A stretch of 64,000 nt of DNA, from the NCBI RefSeq assembly GCF_052324685.1, contig NC_135222.1, forward strand, positions 10,089,873 to 10,153,872, read 5' to 3'. The notes beneath the pieces are model-generated. The model was not told the origin of the DNA, ran no database searches, and saw only the letters and a program-made list of their open reading frames with translations. This DNA comes from Brachyhypopomus gauderio. Its lineage: Eukaryota; Chordata; Actinopteri; Gymnotiformes; Hypopomidae. Positions 1 to 12,504 of the stretch are shown here, piece after piece; the stretch's first letter is position 1; every line of letters starts with the position of its first letter. The translations under genes and the position numbers were made by a program.

Positions 1-350
1 AGATACGTACCATATGCAAACAATGTATGAAAATAATGCCATACACCGCGGTTAATACGAGCACGATGCAGAGACATTTACAGCATCACCACAGCTCAGT
101 ACTCAAATCAACACATCTTACTTGAACAGAGGTAGCAGGGACAGAAAGACACGCTTTGGCCAGTTGAGACAGTAAAGGATATCGGGAGCAGTGTGGGGAT
201 GCTAATATGCTAATATGTGGACATGCTAATATTCTTAAAAATGAACATGGCAGTGTAGTTGCAGCAAATTCAGTGACATACTTGGTCAGGCTCTGTTTGC
301 ACTATTTGCACTCTGTATTGACAGAGAAGAACTTTTTGTTTTGCACATAA
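1..350. other. Intergenic, no feature seen
   Basis: AT-rich sequence without a convincing open frame, splice-linked exon or repeat structure that I can name. Confidence 0.5.
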
Positions 351-594
351 TACTGTGAGCCCCTGCTTAACGACGGACCAGAGTTACGACCGACTTTTTA
401 ATTCGCGTGGTGGAGCAGTGGCAGCACAGTGGAGTGTTGTGGGGTGTTGTGTATGATAACATTGTTATTTTTTTTTTCTATACTGTATTTACGATTAATA
501 TGTATCTAAATCTATGGTCACACTTAACGACGAAAACTGCTTTACGACTGACTTTTCAGTCTCTAACCCCGTCGTTAAGCGGGGTCTCACTGTA
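351..594. mobile_element. TA-flanked MITE, copy 1
   Basis: The two ends are an imperfect inverted repeat of about 24 bp. The left end reads CTGTGAGCCCCTGCTTAACG. The right end, read on the minus strand, gives CAGTGAGACCCCGCTTAACG. Each end is bordered by TA, as for Tc1/mariner-superfamily or pogo-like elements. There is no transposase inside, so it is a non-autonomous copy of about 240 bp. A second copy in opposite orientation lies at 6115-6409. The superfamily is inferred only from the TA borders. Confidence 0.7.
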
Positions 595-3500
595 ATATTG
601 TTTGCGCTTGAAAAAAGGAGAAATTTTTATTTATTTTATTTTAATTTCAATTTGTAGAGGAAGAGGTTTATTAAAAGTTCATGCTTACATCATGCATGTT
701 AAGAGTTATAATAAAACATTTCAAAATGCATGTGTAACTCAGTTAAATAAAAGTCTGTTGTCCAATCATATAATTTGTCATTTTAGTTTTCTTAAAATCT
801 CGTCTCGTTCTTGTAAACCCAATATCGTGTCTCGTCTTGTGAGCTGAGTGTATCGTCACACCCCTACTATTTACAAAATGGGTTGTGCTTTTCTAAGTTA
901 ATTAAGATGCACAAATGACATAATGTGTAATAATTAAATATTTTGGCTTCCAAAAGGAGTAAAGATGATGAGAGATGTATAAATGACATCACTTGATTGG
1001 GGGATGCAACATGATAATGTGAGCATAGTCTAGGTTACACTACACAGTGTGTTCTGAGCATCATCTGAATATCCAATACATTTTATCAAAGGAAGAATGC
1101 TGTGACTACTTCAGCAACAGGGTATTTCTGATATGTGCCTGCCCCAAGTTTTAAGATTAATCAAGTTATTCCAATAGGTTATTCTAATTTATGCAATGTT
1201 ATCCATTGAAAATAAATTACTGTGTTGGAAATGTGGTTTTTAAGAAGTGAATACAGTACTTTATATGCCACTAATTTAATAAAATACTCAAATTGTTAAA
1301 ATGTCTATTTTATAATAACCTATTTATAATGAGAAATATTAGATGCATTCAATATTTTGAACTTGCCATTATTCTTCAGTACATTTTTTGTTTTACTGAT
1401 TTAATCTTGGATTAATGATGATCTAATTGAAGAACAGGAAATATATAACCGTATATGAATGTTCAGATCCACAGAACATTTCAAACATTTCATGTAAAAA
1501 GTACATTGTTTCATGTTTCCCAGTTTACAGGTGAAGTCATATATTACAAAACATATTCAACTGTTTTATTATCTATAACTGATAAAGCACAATGCTAATT
1601 TTATGCAGTCCATGTATGGTTATTTTTTTCCATTTCACCATAGACAATTTTAAGTATATAAACTTTAAACATTTTAAACATTAAAGCACTCTATATGTTA
1701 TGGAATATTAAGTTGACTGCCAAGATCATCTACTCATTAATGTTCATGGAATATTCATTTTTGAATACAAACATTCACAAATGTTCATTTTTGAATATTA
1801 ATGCCTGTATGTGTGACTGGACAGTACAGACACACTGATTTGCACTGCAGTATTATGAAACCCTCAGTGGGCCAGCCATCATCTCATTGGTGTTTGATGA
1901 AACCAGTATATGAACTTTAGAAACTCCACTGCGGTTTGTGCAATTGGGACCACTGGAATCATCACTGGCCCTACTGAGACAAAGACACATCTGTCTGAAA
2001 AACTCTTTGAAGGTATAACTGATTTTAGTTTGGCTTTTGTTTGTGTTTAGAGGTACACTTTAGAGGTCAGAGGTCAATTACTGATAATATAGTGTCCTCC
2101 TGCTGCTGCAAATAACCCTGTAAAGCATCAAATATTCATGCAAAAGTCAGAACTGTTGTGTCAGATTTTTCATAATACGTCAGACATCTTCACGTATTAA
2201 CGTCACACACAGAGGCTCAAAAAGACGCTCAATGGACTGGTTATCTGAGTAATGTTAGTAGAGGGCATGGCTGACAAAGTTAATGAGTGGAAGGACACAG
2301 ATATCTATCGCCAAATATGGAGACACCACAATGACAAAACAACCTGTCTTCTGTGGCTTCACCTGTGGTCAAAGCAAAGAAACGCAGAACTGAGGAGAGC
2401 TGGCAGGCTAAAAGTGACAACGAGCTAACACCAGAATAAATGTGGGCTTGGCTTTTCAGAGTTGCCAACAACTTGGTGACCTGAAGGGACTCAGTAGTGA
2501 CCCAGAGTCAGTTATTCTTTTCTTCTATTGCTGAACAGCGTGGGGTCTGGGGTGGAGGTCGACGACAACATCACACCATCCAACCCAACACGTTCTATGA
2601 GTAGTGAGATCACATGCAAAACTGCACCTATGATGAACAGGCAGGCTGTAGAACATTTCCAGTCAGATAATTACTGTTATGTTATTTGACATGCTGCCTA
2701 TCAAAAAACACATCCTCAGGCACATTTTCATCACATAGTCAAATTTATGTACAGAGCTTGAATTAAAGTTAATAATGACTAGCAAATGCAAAAAATGACA
2801 AGGATAAATTTTTTAGCAGGTTTAAACACAAGCAACCAAACACATGCTAACACAGGCGGGAACACGGGTGACGGTGAAACACAGGAATTACAGGGATTAG
2901 CCAGATATGGGAATGATAAGGCAGTAGAGCAAGAGCACATGGAGAAGTGCAATGGTGCACAACAAGGTGGCAGAGGAACACTGACTAAATAGCTGAGCTG
3001 ACAAACAGGTAATGAGAGTCAGGTGTTAATAATCAGGCAAGGCAGAAGCGTGCATTCACAGTCCGAAGTACATGTGGGAGATAGAGAACAACTTCTAAAC
3101 TGGCCAAACATCATCTAAACTGATATTTCTTGGCGTTGTATTGGGTTGCTGGCTCATAGGGTTACGTTAACTACCTTTTGACAGAAGTGTGGATATCTAA
3201 TAGTGGACAAAGTCAAAGCAATGTATATTCAGCCAAAAATGCTAGTTTCAAAGTATGTTTTGCCGTAGCTTTATACATAACAGTAATCTCCTAGCCGAAC
3301 CATTCACAATAGTTACAATAGCAACCTAGATAAGAGATATGCTGTGACTAGCCAGTTGCAGCTAAAGCTTAACCTAGTACCCGGTGAATAGGACCTGGTT
3401 TTTAGTTTCATACATCTGCATTTAAAATGTCTCAAATGTGAATTCAACATTATACTGATAAATATAATTAATACAATAGGTAGATAATTCACAATACATC

Positions 3501-4026
3501 AGTTTCTTTTTAAAATACCTTCAAAAAGAATACTACAGTCATCTGATTAATAAATCCACTCGTGGAAATGGATTGCAACACAAAAAAAAATGTTCTTCTA
3601 CTTATTTCATGCATTGACATATTTCCATAAGAGGTTGCCAATTTCCCCGACTTGCACAGTGCTGCTTTAATTGCATGGGCGAGGTAAATTTACCACGGGC
3701 AACAGGCCGGGTTAAAATTGACCACAGGCAGCAAGACAGAGCAAGTTTCCACACCACATTCAAAAATATGCTCATATTCACATTTCATTTGCATAAAGAT
3801 ACAGTACTGAGAAAACATTTTACGCAAGCTTTGAGAAAATGCTGCAAAGTAAAACGGATTTCAAAAATAGAAGTGTTAAATGTTTGTCAATTAACAAAAT
3901 GTAAAGTGAATGAACAAAGAAACCTAAATCAAATCAATGTCAACACCCTTAGCCTAAAAAAATAAATAAATAAATTCTACACTTGCACAAATTTTTGAAG
4001 GAACTTTTGCAGGTTTTTGTGTGTAG
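595..4026. other. Intergenic AT-rich DNA, no gene seen
   Basis: I found no coding exon supported by splice sites or family similarity. Around 2800-3060 the sequence becomes less AT-rich and resembles degenerate fish interspersed repeat, but I cannot assign a family. Short open frames at 602-847, 2786-2992 and 3675-3965 have low-complexity or repeat-like translations. Confidence 0.45.
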
Positions 4027-4190
4027 CATAGAAATTGCTAAATTGTATAAAACTTGTTTTACCTTAATTGCTAAAAGCATGCTTGTATATGACCAACTCC
4101 ATCTGGAAGCATTAGTTTCTACTGTATAGCCTACTGATATATTTGCAGTTTATTTGCACATGCTTAGTAAAAAACCTTAGGACCAGAAAC
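4027..4190. repeat. Interspersed repeat, copy A (direct repeat of 6580-6763)
   Basis: A stretch including CTCCATCTGGAAGCATT and ACCTTAGGACCA recurs in the same order and orientation at 6580-6763. This copy abuts the Tc1-like transposase relic that follows, so it may be the non-coding end of that element. Confidence 0.65.
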
Positions 4191-4195
4191 TTAGG

Positions 4196-4885
4196 ACATG
4201 ACTGATAAGTATCTGCCAGTATTTCTCAAAACTGAGGACACCATTAATCCTGACCAAGTCCCCAACTCCATTTGTTGAAATGCAGCCCCAAACTTGCAAC
4301 GAACCTCCACCATTCTTCACTGTTGAACCTCCACCATTCTTCACTGCTGCCTGCAGACACTCATTATTGTACTACTCTCCAGCCCTTCGGCAAACAAACC
4401 GCCTTCTGTTGCAGCCAAATATTTCAAATTTTGACTCATCACTCCAGAGCACCTGCTGCCATTTTTCTGCACCCCAGTTCCTATGTTTTCGTGCATAGTT
4501 GAGTAGTTTGGCCTCGTTGTCACGTAGGAAGTATGGCTTTTTGGCTGCAATTCTTCCACGAAGATCACTTCTGGCCATACGTCTCTAAACAGTAGAAGGA
4601 TGTATCTGGGTCCCACTGCTTTCTGACTGTTCTGAGCTGATGGCACTGCTAGACATCTTCCGCTAAGTTTCCTTGGCCAACCACAGTATCTGCAGCCATC
4701 ATCATTGCATGTTTCTCTGTGCTTCTTCAAAAGAGCTTGTACAGCACATTTTGAAACCCGTTTGCCTTGAAATCTTTGCCTGGTAGAGACCTTGCCAATG
4801 CTGTATACCTTTTGTCTTGTTGCTGTGTTCAGTCTTGCTATGGTGTATGACCTGTGACATTCAACTGTCTTCCACAACCTCACCT
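4196..4885 (-). mobile_element. Tc1-like transposase relic
   Basis: Read on the minus strand, the segment carries pieces of a Tc1-family transposase in shifting frames. There is an N-terminal DNA-binding part near 4883-4600. A catalytic-core part near 4578-4372 contains the WSDESKFEIFG signature around the first catalytic Asp. Stops and frame changes break it, and no complete terminal inverted repeats are evident. A 21-24 bp tandem duplication at about 4302-4348 (AACCTCCACCATTCTTCACT, twice) lies in the coding part. Confidence 0.8.
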
Positions 4886-5194
4886 AGTTTTAAGCCTTCT
4901 AAACCGCTGTTTCACATAATGACTGCTTCAATCTGCATATGAAAATGATGACATGTTGACCTAGAAATAATGCTGATTTGAAGAGTGGTGAAACCAAACA
5001 ATGATTTGATGTGCATTTCTCCTTTTCTTCACTCACTTTGCATTTTGTTAATTAACAAAAAAAAACCTATATAGTTTATTATATTTTATATATTTACTTC
5101 TGAACCACTTTGCTTGCACAGCTGATTAAGGACCTTTATCTGAAATGTGCCGTTTCTCTGGAAACTTTGTGTATTTTACTACAATCTTTAATCT

Positions 5195-5210
5195 CCCCCC
5201 CCCCCCCCCC
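5195..5210. repeat. Poly-C tract
   Basis: An uninterrupted run of about 16 C residues. Such tracts are prone to length error in assembly. Confidence 0.8.
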
Positions 5211-5268
5211 TCTTTATGGTCGGCAATGCTCCAGCTCACTGAGGTCGCATCATCAGGGAACATACCTG

Positions 5269-5690
5269 TCAAGTTTTGTATTTAAAAATACGGGACATTT
5301 CCTGTATATGACGTCATCGCCTAATTTGCATAATCGGTTATTTGCATATAGCTGCAATCGAGGCTGTAGGAGAGACGAAAACATCTTTGGAGTGGCAAAA
5401 AGTGAAGAAAAAACACCCCAAATATGTTTTGAACTACAAATGAATAAAAATTTTAAAAAAGAACTTCAAATGTACTTTATTAAATAACTTCATAACTTCA
5501 TTTTTTTTAAAGCATTCATGTGCCGCGCCAAACAGAATTCGGTCACTAGCCTCGCGAGAACTGCCACCTGCAAAAAAATAAGAATTGAAAACTGAAAATA
5601 CGGGAAAAATACGGGAACATAAAAATACGGGATGACGCCGGGACAGAGCGGTAAAATACGGGACTTTCCCGGCCAAATCGGGCCAAAAAG
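5269..5690. repeat. Repeat rich in the AATACGGGA motif
   Basis: The word AATACGGG occurs about five times, near 5287 and clustered at 5596-5660. The ends look like part of a dispersed element, but I cannot define termini or a target duplication. Confidence 0.4.
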
Positions 5691-5699
5691 GGAACAGCT

Positions 5700-5990
5700 G
5701 CTTGGAGACTGGGGTACCTCAAATGGAGTCTCTTACACTTTTTCCAGACCTGAATATCATAGAACTCCTATGGGACCAGCTGAGTCGCCATGTAGAGACT
5801 CATAACTCTGTACCCCAGAACCTCAATGACCTGAGGGCCCTTCAAGAGGAGTGGGGTGCCAGGCCTCAGCAGACTATGACTTGTTAACAGCATGAGACGT
5901 CATTGTCAAGCTGTAATTGATGCTGAAGCGCACATGACAAGTTATTGAGACACTGCCATTTATGTTGGGGTTTACTCACCACTGTTGTTT
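5700..5990 (+). mobile_element. Tc1-like transposase C-terminal fragment
   Basis: The open frame at 5702-5887 contains FPDLNIIELLWDQLSRHVE. This matches the D-x-N-P-I-E-x-L-W-D block around the last catalytic Glu of Tc1 transposases. The rest of the transposase is absent. It is on the opposite strand to the relic at 4196-4885, so the two are separate insertions. Confidence 0.75.
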
Positions 5991-6114
5991 CAATAAATTC
6001 TTTCCGATGAGGAAATCACCATTGTATGCTTCTACTTAAATGCCCGACTTTCATTATATAATATCTCTGTAGCGTGAACTTTTTACATTTTCCATATATA
6101 TCCCTATTTGTGAG

Positions 6115-6409
6115 TACAGTAACGACGGGGTTAGAGACTGAAAAGTCAGTCGTAAAGCAGTTTTCGTAGGTAAGCATGACCCTAGATTTAGATATGCTTT
6201 GATCGTAAATACAGTACAGAGCGATCGCGTTGCTGAGATGGGCTGCGGTGGAGGCTGCGCTGCCTCAGCTTATCATACACAACACTCCACAACACTCCAC
6301 TGTGCTGCCACTGCTCCTCCGTGCACCGCACAAAATAAAATTTAAAAAAGTCGGTCGTAACTCCGGTCCGTCGTTAACCAGACCCGTCGTTAAGTGGGGA
6401 CTCACTGTA
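6115..6409. mobile_element. TA-flanked MITE, copy 2 (inverted to copy 1)
   Basis: This shares GACTGAAAAGTCAGTCGTAA and GTCGTTAAGTGGGGACTCAC with the copy at 351-594, in the opposite orientation. The left terminal repeat has lost about 12 bp after TACAGT. The right end is bordered by TA at 6408-6409. It has no coding capacity. Confidence 0.7.
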
Positions 6410-6579
6410 GTGCGTGTATATGTATTTGTGCATATTTTATATATAAAAGGATCCCATTGCAGAGATGATTGACTCAGAGCATATTGCAATCGTATGGACC
6501 TGGTTTGGTATGAACACTTGCGGTGGGAAAAGAACAACAGAATTTTTATCTATAGGCAAAACTCAACAAAGGATGAGGC

Positions 6580-6763
6580 ATAGAAAATTCTAAACTGTAT
6601 AAAACTTGGTTCACCTTGTTTGCTAAAAGGCATGTTTGTATAGGCTATGACCAGCTCCATCTGGAAGCATTCATTTCTACTATATACTCATTTTAGGAAT
6701 TTTCATATATATTTGCAGTATATTTGCACACACTTGGTAAACACCTTAGGACCATAAACTCTA
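6580..6763. repeat. Interspersed repeat, copy B (direct repeat of 4027-4190)
   Basis: This is the second copy of the 4027-4190 sequence. The blocks CTCCATCTGGAAGCATT and ACCTTAGGACCA are shared, with small insertions here. No transposase is recognisable next to it. Confidence 0.65.
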
Positions 6764-9700
6764 GATTATCCATCTCATCATGCTGTGACCAGAGCTGTTT
6801 AATGACATTAACTACCATAGTTATGACAAGACCTCATCACCATAAATACTTCCTGGCTCTGATTTACAGCATAACCTTTGTGGAAAGAGAAAGCATAACT
6901 AGTCTCATGAGTCCAGAACAGTATAGAATAGCCTTAGTAACATGGCCTTAGTAACAGTTTGGATCTACAGTAGAAAGGGGACTGAATGATGACCCCCTTG
7001 ACGATGCTCTGCAATGCTCAGGGGAGCTCTAAGCCTCTTTTGAATATGTAGTATGGACAGTAATCATTCCAAACGCATTTTCACATGAACATGGAACACT
7101 TACGAACTTAATGACACAGGGACTGACCTAATTAAAAAGTTCAACAATGCCTTCAAATAAGAAGAGTACCCAATCCAGATTAAACAGGTATACATTGAAA
7201 GATACACAAACAAACTCTCCACTGGATAAATTATTTGCTAATAAATTGTACTTTGAGTCTGATATTAACATTTCAGACAATAATTACAACCGATAACACA
7301 ACTGCCTAATATATTTACAGAAGATGCTAGCAATCAAAGTAGTTTGTTTTTCTTTTGTCAATTTGTGTGTACAAAAGGGTGTGTAGGATAAAAGCCAATA
7401 CTATATTGCTTAAAAGGGCAACTGACCAAATAGGTACAGAACGTGGCTTTGGTCTGTGATGCAGCTTTGTGTACAGTTATGGTCTGTTGAGTTTTGGTGT
7501 AGCACACTGCATTTCATGTTTGTATGTTTGTATGACTGTGTGACCCGAGGTTAAACAGACAAGGTTACCCTGTCCTGAGCACCATACCAAAGAGCCACAG
7601 TCAAACAACGCACATTCAACTTTGTGAAACAGTCTCCGTCACAGCTTGTAGCATGAGATTGTTTTAAAGTGCAAAAATGTTAAGCTCTTGGTTACAGGTA
7701 TTAGCCAAGTGTTAGGCTAATTATTGATCATCCTTAGCAAGCCTGAAATTCCATAACTTAATGTAACCTAACCAGCTTCCCAAATTAAAACAAAACCATC
7801 TCATTTCTAAACCATCTCATTTCCATTTTCTTCAACACCATCAAGATAGATAACTCTTAGCCTAACCCTTTTTCTGGACACTTCAGCCATCAACTGAATG
7901 GTTCAAGATTAGCCAGAACAAAACCACTATATAACTGAGAAACGTCCACTATTTATTGAAGTTTAGCTTACCCAGTAAGATATTCTCATAAAAGGTTATA
8001 CTCAGCAGTCTCACACTGGGTAGTGTCCTGGAATTCACTAAATTATTATATTCAATAGTATAACTTCATATTTTCCAATGGATCCATGCTCTTCAGCCTT
8101 TACTATTGTTGGCTAAATCCACATAATTGTAGATTTCATTTTGAAAACATCATTGCCTTTAACGTTGCCTGTAACTCCATGTGACCTACAGGATAGCCGA
8201 GTTAATTGTTAGAATGCTGAAATCATGAAAACTACAACTACACATTGCTCTTTTAAAATTAAAGACTGATGTGAGTTTACACAATGTAGTCATTGTTAAA
8301 GTTTCAAAATGCACCATTCATTCTCAGGACAATAGAATTCTACTGAAATTAAGGCACAAGGACCAACCACTTAGAGTCTGTAATGCTTGCGTTGTCATCC
8401 TCAATTTCTGGTCCATAAGACCTGTTTGTACTGCAGCCTCTTAGCCTTAGTTAAAGGCAGCTATGGATAAAGGTATTTGCCAAATGAATATTAGTAACTT
8501 TAAATATTATAGCATAATACTGCATTATTCAGGGGCTTTACTGAGTAAATGAACTTTTTTCTAGCTAGCGAATACAAGATGTCAATGTTTAACAACATTT
8601 TCAACGCAGTAGTAATACTGCTATGGAGGTGGGTGTTATACTGGGAATATCAGGAACAGCAGTGTTGCTAATGTTTTGTTTGTCAATGCTGGATTGAGAA
8701 TGGTTTGCTAACAAAAAACATCAAGCCATTATTGGTCCTGTGGTCAAACACAGGCCACTAATGTAAAGTTGGAGGTTGGTTAACACAGTAAACACAGCAA
8801 CACATGGGAGCATAGTGGCCCCAGTACTTTTAAAACACTGCTTACTGTTATCTAGAATTAACAAAGCAGTTCAAATAATAAAGACGTGTATTTCTGTATA
8901 CTCCGGAATTTAGCATTAAAAAAGATGATGTTATTCTAAATAATTTACATTACTTCAGTTTTAAGTAAAACAAAGTTTGTGGTTAAATATTTATCAAAAG
9001 CGGTCACATTTTAAACATATTGTGACATACATCACAATTTAAACATACTGCATTTATGGACATTACTAGACTACAACTGTACACCGTTATGTAATGAAAA
9101 AATGAGACCAGGGTTTACTGTCCTTTGTCATTTCACAGAAATGTGTAATTTCTGACATAAATAACTTATTTTTGTAATTTTGTAATATTTTTGTCATTTA
9201 TTGTTCAGTTAAGGCTACGCAGTTGTCTTGAATTAAATTTTCATTATATCACAAACACCTGCTTAAAACAGAGTCAACAATTCTAATTCAATAATCAAAT
9301 TGCAAATAGACAAATTTTTCCTTTAAGTCAGCTCTGCAGAAATTCAGTATTCGTCTCATGTTTCATGCAAAACATAATTCACTAAGATTCCAATCTTTAT
9401 ATGGAAGATTAGCCCAAGCTGACTAAATTAACATCATCTGCCAACCGCTGCCTCAGTGAACACTGCCTCTGCTGCCTCAGTGAACACTGCAACTGCAAGT
9501 ACTCAGAGAGATGCATGATGTCCTCCCTAGGAACAATGCATGATTTTCACAGAAAAATCATGGCATGCCCTGAATTCAGTCTGACCACAGAACACAACTA
9601 GGTATTGTGGGAATGGCTTAATAAAAAGTTGTAAAAGTCATATTCCTTCATCAAACAAAGGAGTCAGAATGACAGTGTAATTCAGTCCTAGTCTAAACTT

Positions 9701-10300
9701 AAACCAAGCTTAATGTACATCTGGTTAACTGGTACACTGGCCAAAAGTGACTCCCCCAAGTATCACCAATGTCCTGTTTTAGATCATGCGTTTACATGGC
9801 TGTATAGCACCTCTTCACCTAAAATGGAAATACAGCACCCTAGACCAGAAACTACACCGTTGGCCTCTTCATTTAGGACACAAACTATTGTTTTACTCCA
9901 AACATTTGCTGCCTTACAAACTGCTGTAAAAGAAAAACAGAAAAAAAATATTTGTCGTACGTTAGTGTTTGGGGGTCTCTAGTTTAATAAGTAAAAAGTA
10001 AAAGACTAAAGTCGAAATATTTCAGAAGATACAGTTAATGTTAAATAAAAGTATTATGCAAATTAAGTAGCATATTACGGTCGAATTAAGTAACACTTGG
10101 AGAAAAATAACCGCAATTGTTTTACTAAGTAGTTACCAGCTAATACTTCGAGAATAAATTATTTAAATGATTATGATTAAATTACTGCACTATTGTTCAA
10201 ATATTGCAATGTTATCAATTCCTTCTCGAAATCATACATTTACTTGTAATAAATCTTAGTGCTACTTTCTTGTTTATTATCACGTTTTAAAACTGCTGTA
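6764..10300. other. Intergenic AT-rich DNA, no gene seen
   Basis: About 3.5 kb without a supportable exon. A SINE-like phrase occurs near 8460-8495 (GGATAAAGGTATTTGCCAAA). The open frame at 9713-9982 has no recognisable domain and no splice context. Confidence 0.45.
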
Positions 10301-11470
10301 GCTGCAAATCGTCCGTCACTGCTCGTTATCAAAGTGTCAGTAGAGTAACGCTGTAGTAACGTTAGCAATAAACTCTTACACTGCACAACTGGTAGTTATT
10401 TCACCAGATTTCTTCCCAATCAATACAAACTGATCTGACCATTAATATATCAAACATATTTTTGTCAAGTCGTAACAATAAACTGCAGTTACACGCCTCA
10501 CTAAGGCTAATGGTGGGAAATGCCTGTTGTGACATATTGGACAATGTTTGTCATTCAGCTTCAGCCTGAATACACAGTTTGAAAACGCGGGTGACCAACG
10601 TTTATTTATCCTAAATCAGAGTCCCACACGACGGCTGGACAGCACAGCTATATTAGCCACTTAGCTCGCTAGCTTCACTAGTTAGCTGGCTAACTTCGCA
10701 ACATTGTTTTACACAGCACAGCTAACCGAAATTAGCTGTCAGGCGATAAGTTTGAGAAAGGACTTTGAATCAAAGGAGACAACTTTGGTCCAGTTTGGCG
10801 GATATATGTGCATATTTCAAGTGTTCGCCCGGTCGTGGTGCGTTAGGCTAGCACTTGCTCTCTGTGCCAAAGCAGAGAGGGCGAGTGTGGCCTGCTGTTT
10901 TCGTTTATGCGGCTCTTTTTCGCTCCCTCCATCCCCCTCCAGACGCCATCTGTTTGTGGCATGAGAGAATGTGGAAGTAAAAAAAAAAAGAAAAGGCGAC
11001 ATTTTGGCTTTGTAAAATGGCAAATATAAATAATTTCCACGTAATATTTCTCACACAAATCGTCATATATACATGACACTTGAGAAGCGGAAATGTATAT
11101 TTCAGCATCCAGTTCAGAGTGCAGATAATTTTGCAGGCCAGTCATAAAGAATTCGTTGAGTTTCGCTGGGATAGACACTGGGACGACCGGTCTCGCAAGG
11201 CTAGTCCATTAGTTCAATTCTCTGGCCAACAGGAATACGGATCAAACAGTTATTCAACTTACCACGCTCCAAAAATCGGTTGTATACGTAGAAAACACTT
11301 TGGAAGATTTCGAAATCGCTATATAGTTTGAATTGTGGCTCGGTCGGGTCTCTGTGGTCGACAGGAAGGAAGAAGGGAATGAGAAAGAGTGACGTGAACG
11401 AATAACAGCCAGGCGCCTCCTCGCTGTCAGAAGTAGTAGAAACCTTAGTCAGGCACAAGAGTGCTCAGCA
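10300..11470. promoter_or_regulatory. CpG-richer promoter-like region, gene unknown
   Basis: Compared with the flanks this stretch has many more CpG dinucleotides and a GCTAGC/TTAGCT-rich segment (10650-10700). Very similar sequence sits at the 5' ends of serf2 (30950-31210) and katnb1 (35540-35560). Candidate short 5' open frames occur on both strands, for example a minus-strand start at about 10948 in a CAGATGGCG context, but none extends into a recognisable protein. I infer a promoter or first exon of a gene I cannot identify, possibly relict. Confidence 0.35.
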
Positions 11471-11922
11471 ACTTTAAAATACCCATAATATGACCCCAGA
11501 ATATTGCCCCATAGCTTTATGCAATCTAAGAAACGTACATTTGTTTAATCACTGACTGGGGGAATTTGTAATATAAGTAAATATTTTGATGGCATTTTGG
11601 GTCCAGAGTTTAATAAATTACTCAGCATAAAACCCTCAGGCAAACTTTTCTTCGCTGAAATGTTGAAAATGAAAGACTTCGAGACTCACAATCGCACAAT
11701 GAACATCAGAGGACGCCATTGTGCAACCTTTTTTAATCATCGGGCACCTTTTATTATCCTAACACCAGAGGTCGCACGAAGGATACGTCTTACCGTAAAA
11801 GACAATACTTTATTTTATTGCCTTTTCAGTAAACAATCACTGTTGTAATTGTTATGTTATTACAAATTACAGCAGTGAACATACTGATCATGGCCAAGCT
11901 TCCCCAAATCGTTGTAGTGTTA

Positions 11923-12495
11923 ACCGCGGTGAAGTTAGTTTCAAGTTGGATATTGGATATTCAAGCTCCGCGGAGATTGCGGCATCTACCACACGGTTGT
12001 TGTACCGAATCAGGCACTATGATCTCGGCCAGCCGCTCTCTGTCGCTCCCTCCTCTCACGCGCGGAGGTTCACTTAGGGACCATCAATAAACTAGACACT
12101 CCTGAGAAACCAAAATAATTATAAATCATTGTCTTATGACCACCTGAGTGGAAAATGATATCAAATCATGCCAAAAAGATTACATCAGTGAGGCACACTT
12201 ATTTAAATGCCATTTTGGGCTTTTTTCTATTTTTAGCAATTTTTTATTTGAAAATATCACGATTTTTCTTCAATAGCTTTCAGGTCATGTGACCCACTGA
12301 CTCAAAATTGGACTGAAAATATTCTGCTACACTGGACAGATGAGGCACACTCATTTATATTGCCATTTTAGGGAGCGACAGATAGTGTCTGGCCGAGTTC
12401 ATAGTGCCTGATTCGGAACAACCGTGAGGTAGATGCCGCAATCTCCGCGGAGCTTGAATATCCAATATCCAACTTGAAACTAACTTCACCGCGGT
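11923..12495. mobile_element. Mutator-like MITE with long TIRs and 9-bp target duplication
   Basis: The ends are near-perfect inverted repeats of about 126-129 bp, at 11923-12051 and 12370-12495. They start with ACCGCGGTGAAG and end with CTTCACCGCGGT. The 9-bp word GTAGTGTTA is directly repeated immediately outside both ends (11914-11922 and 12496-12504). Long inverted repeats plus a 9-bp duplication are the hallmark of Mutator/MULE elements. The interior has no transposase, so this is a non-autonomous 573-bp copy. Arm identity is high, which suggests a fairly recent insertion. Confidence 0.85.
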
Positions 12496-12504
12496 GTAGT
12501 GTTA

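Noticed and set aside
5110..5487. 125-codon plus-strand frame
   Set aside because: It runs through a poly-C tract and repeat sequence (AATACGGG words), so the frame is not meaningful.
10704..11458. Several overlapping open frames on both strands in the CpG-richer block
   Set aside because: They overlap on both strands, include poly-A/poly-K stretches and show no domain. Kept only as a promoter-like region.
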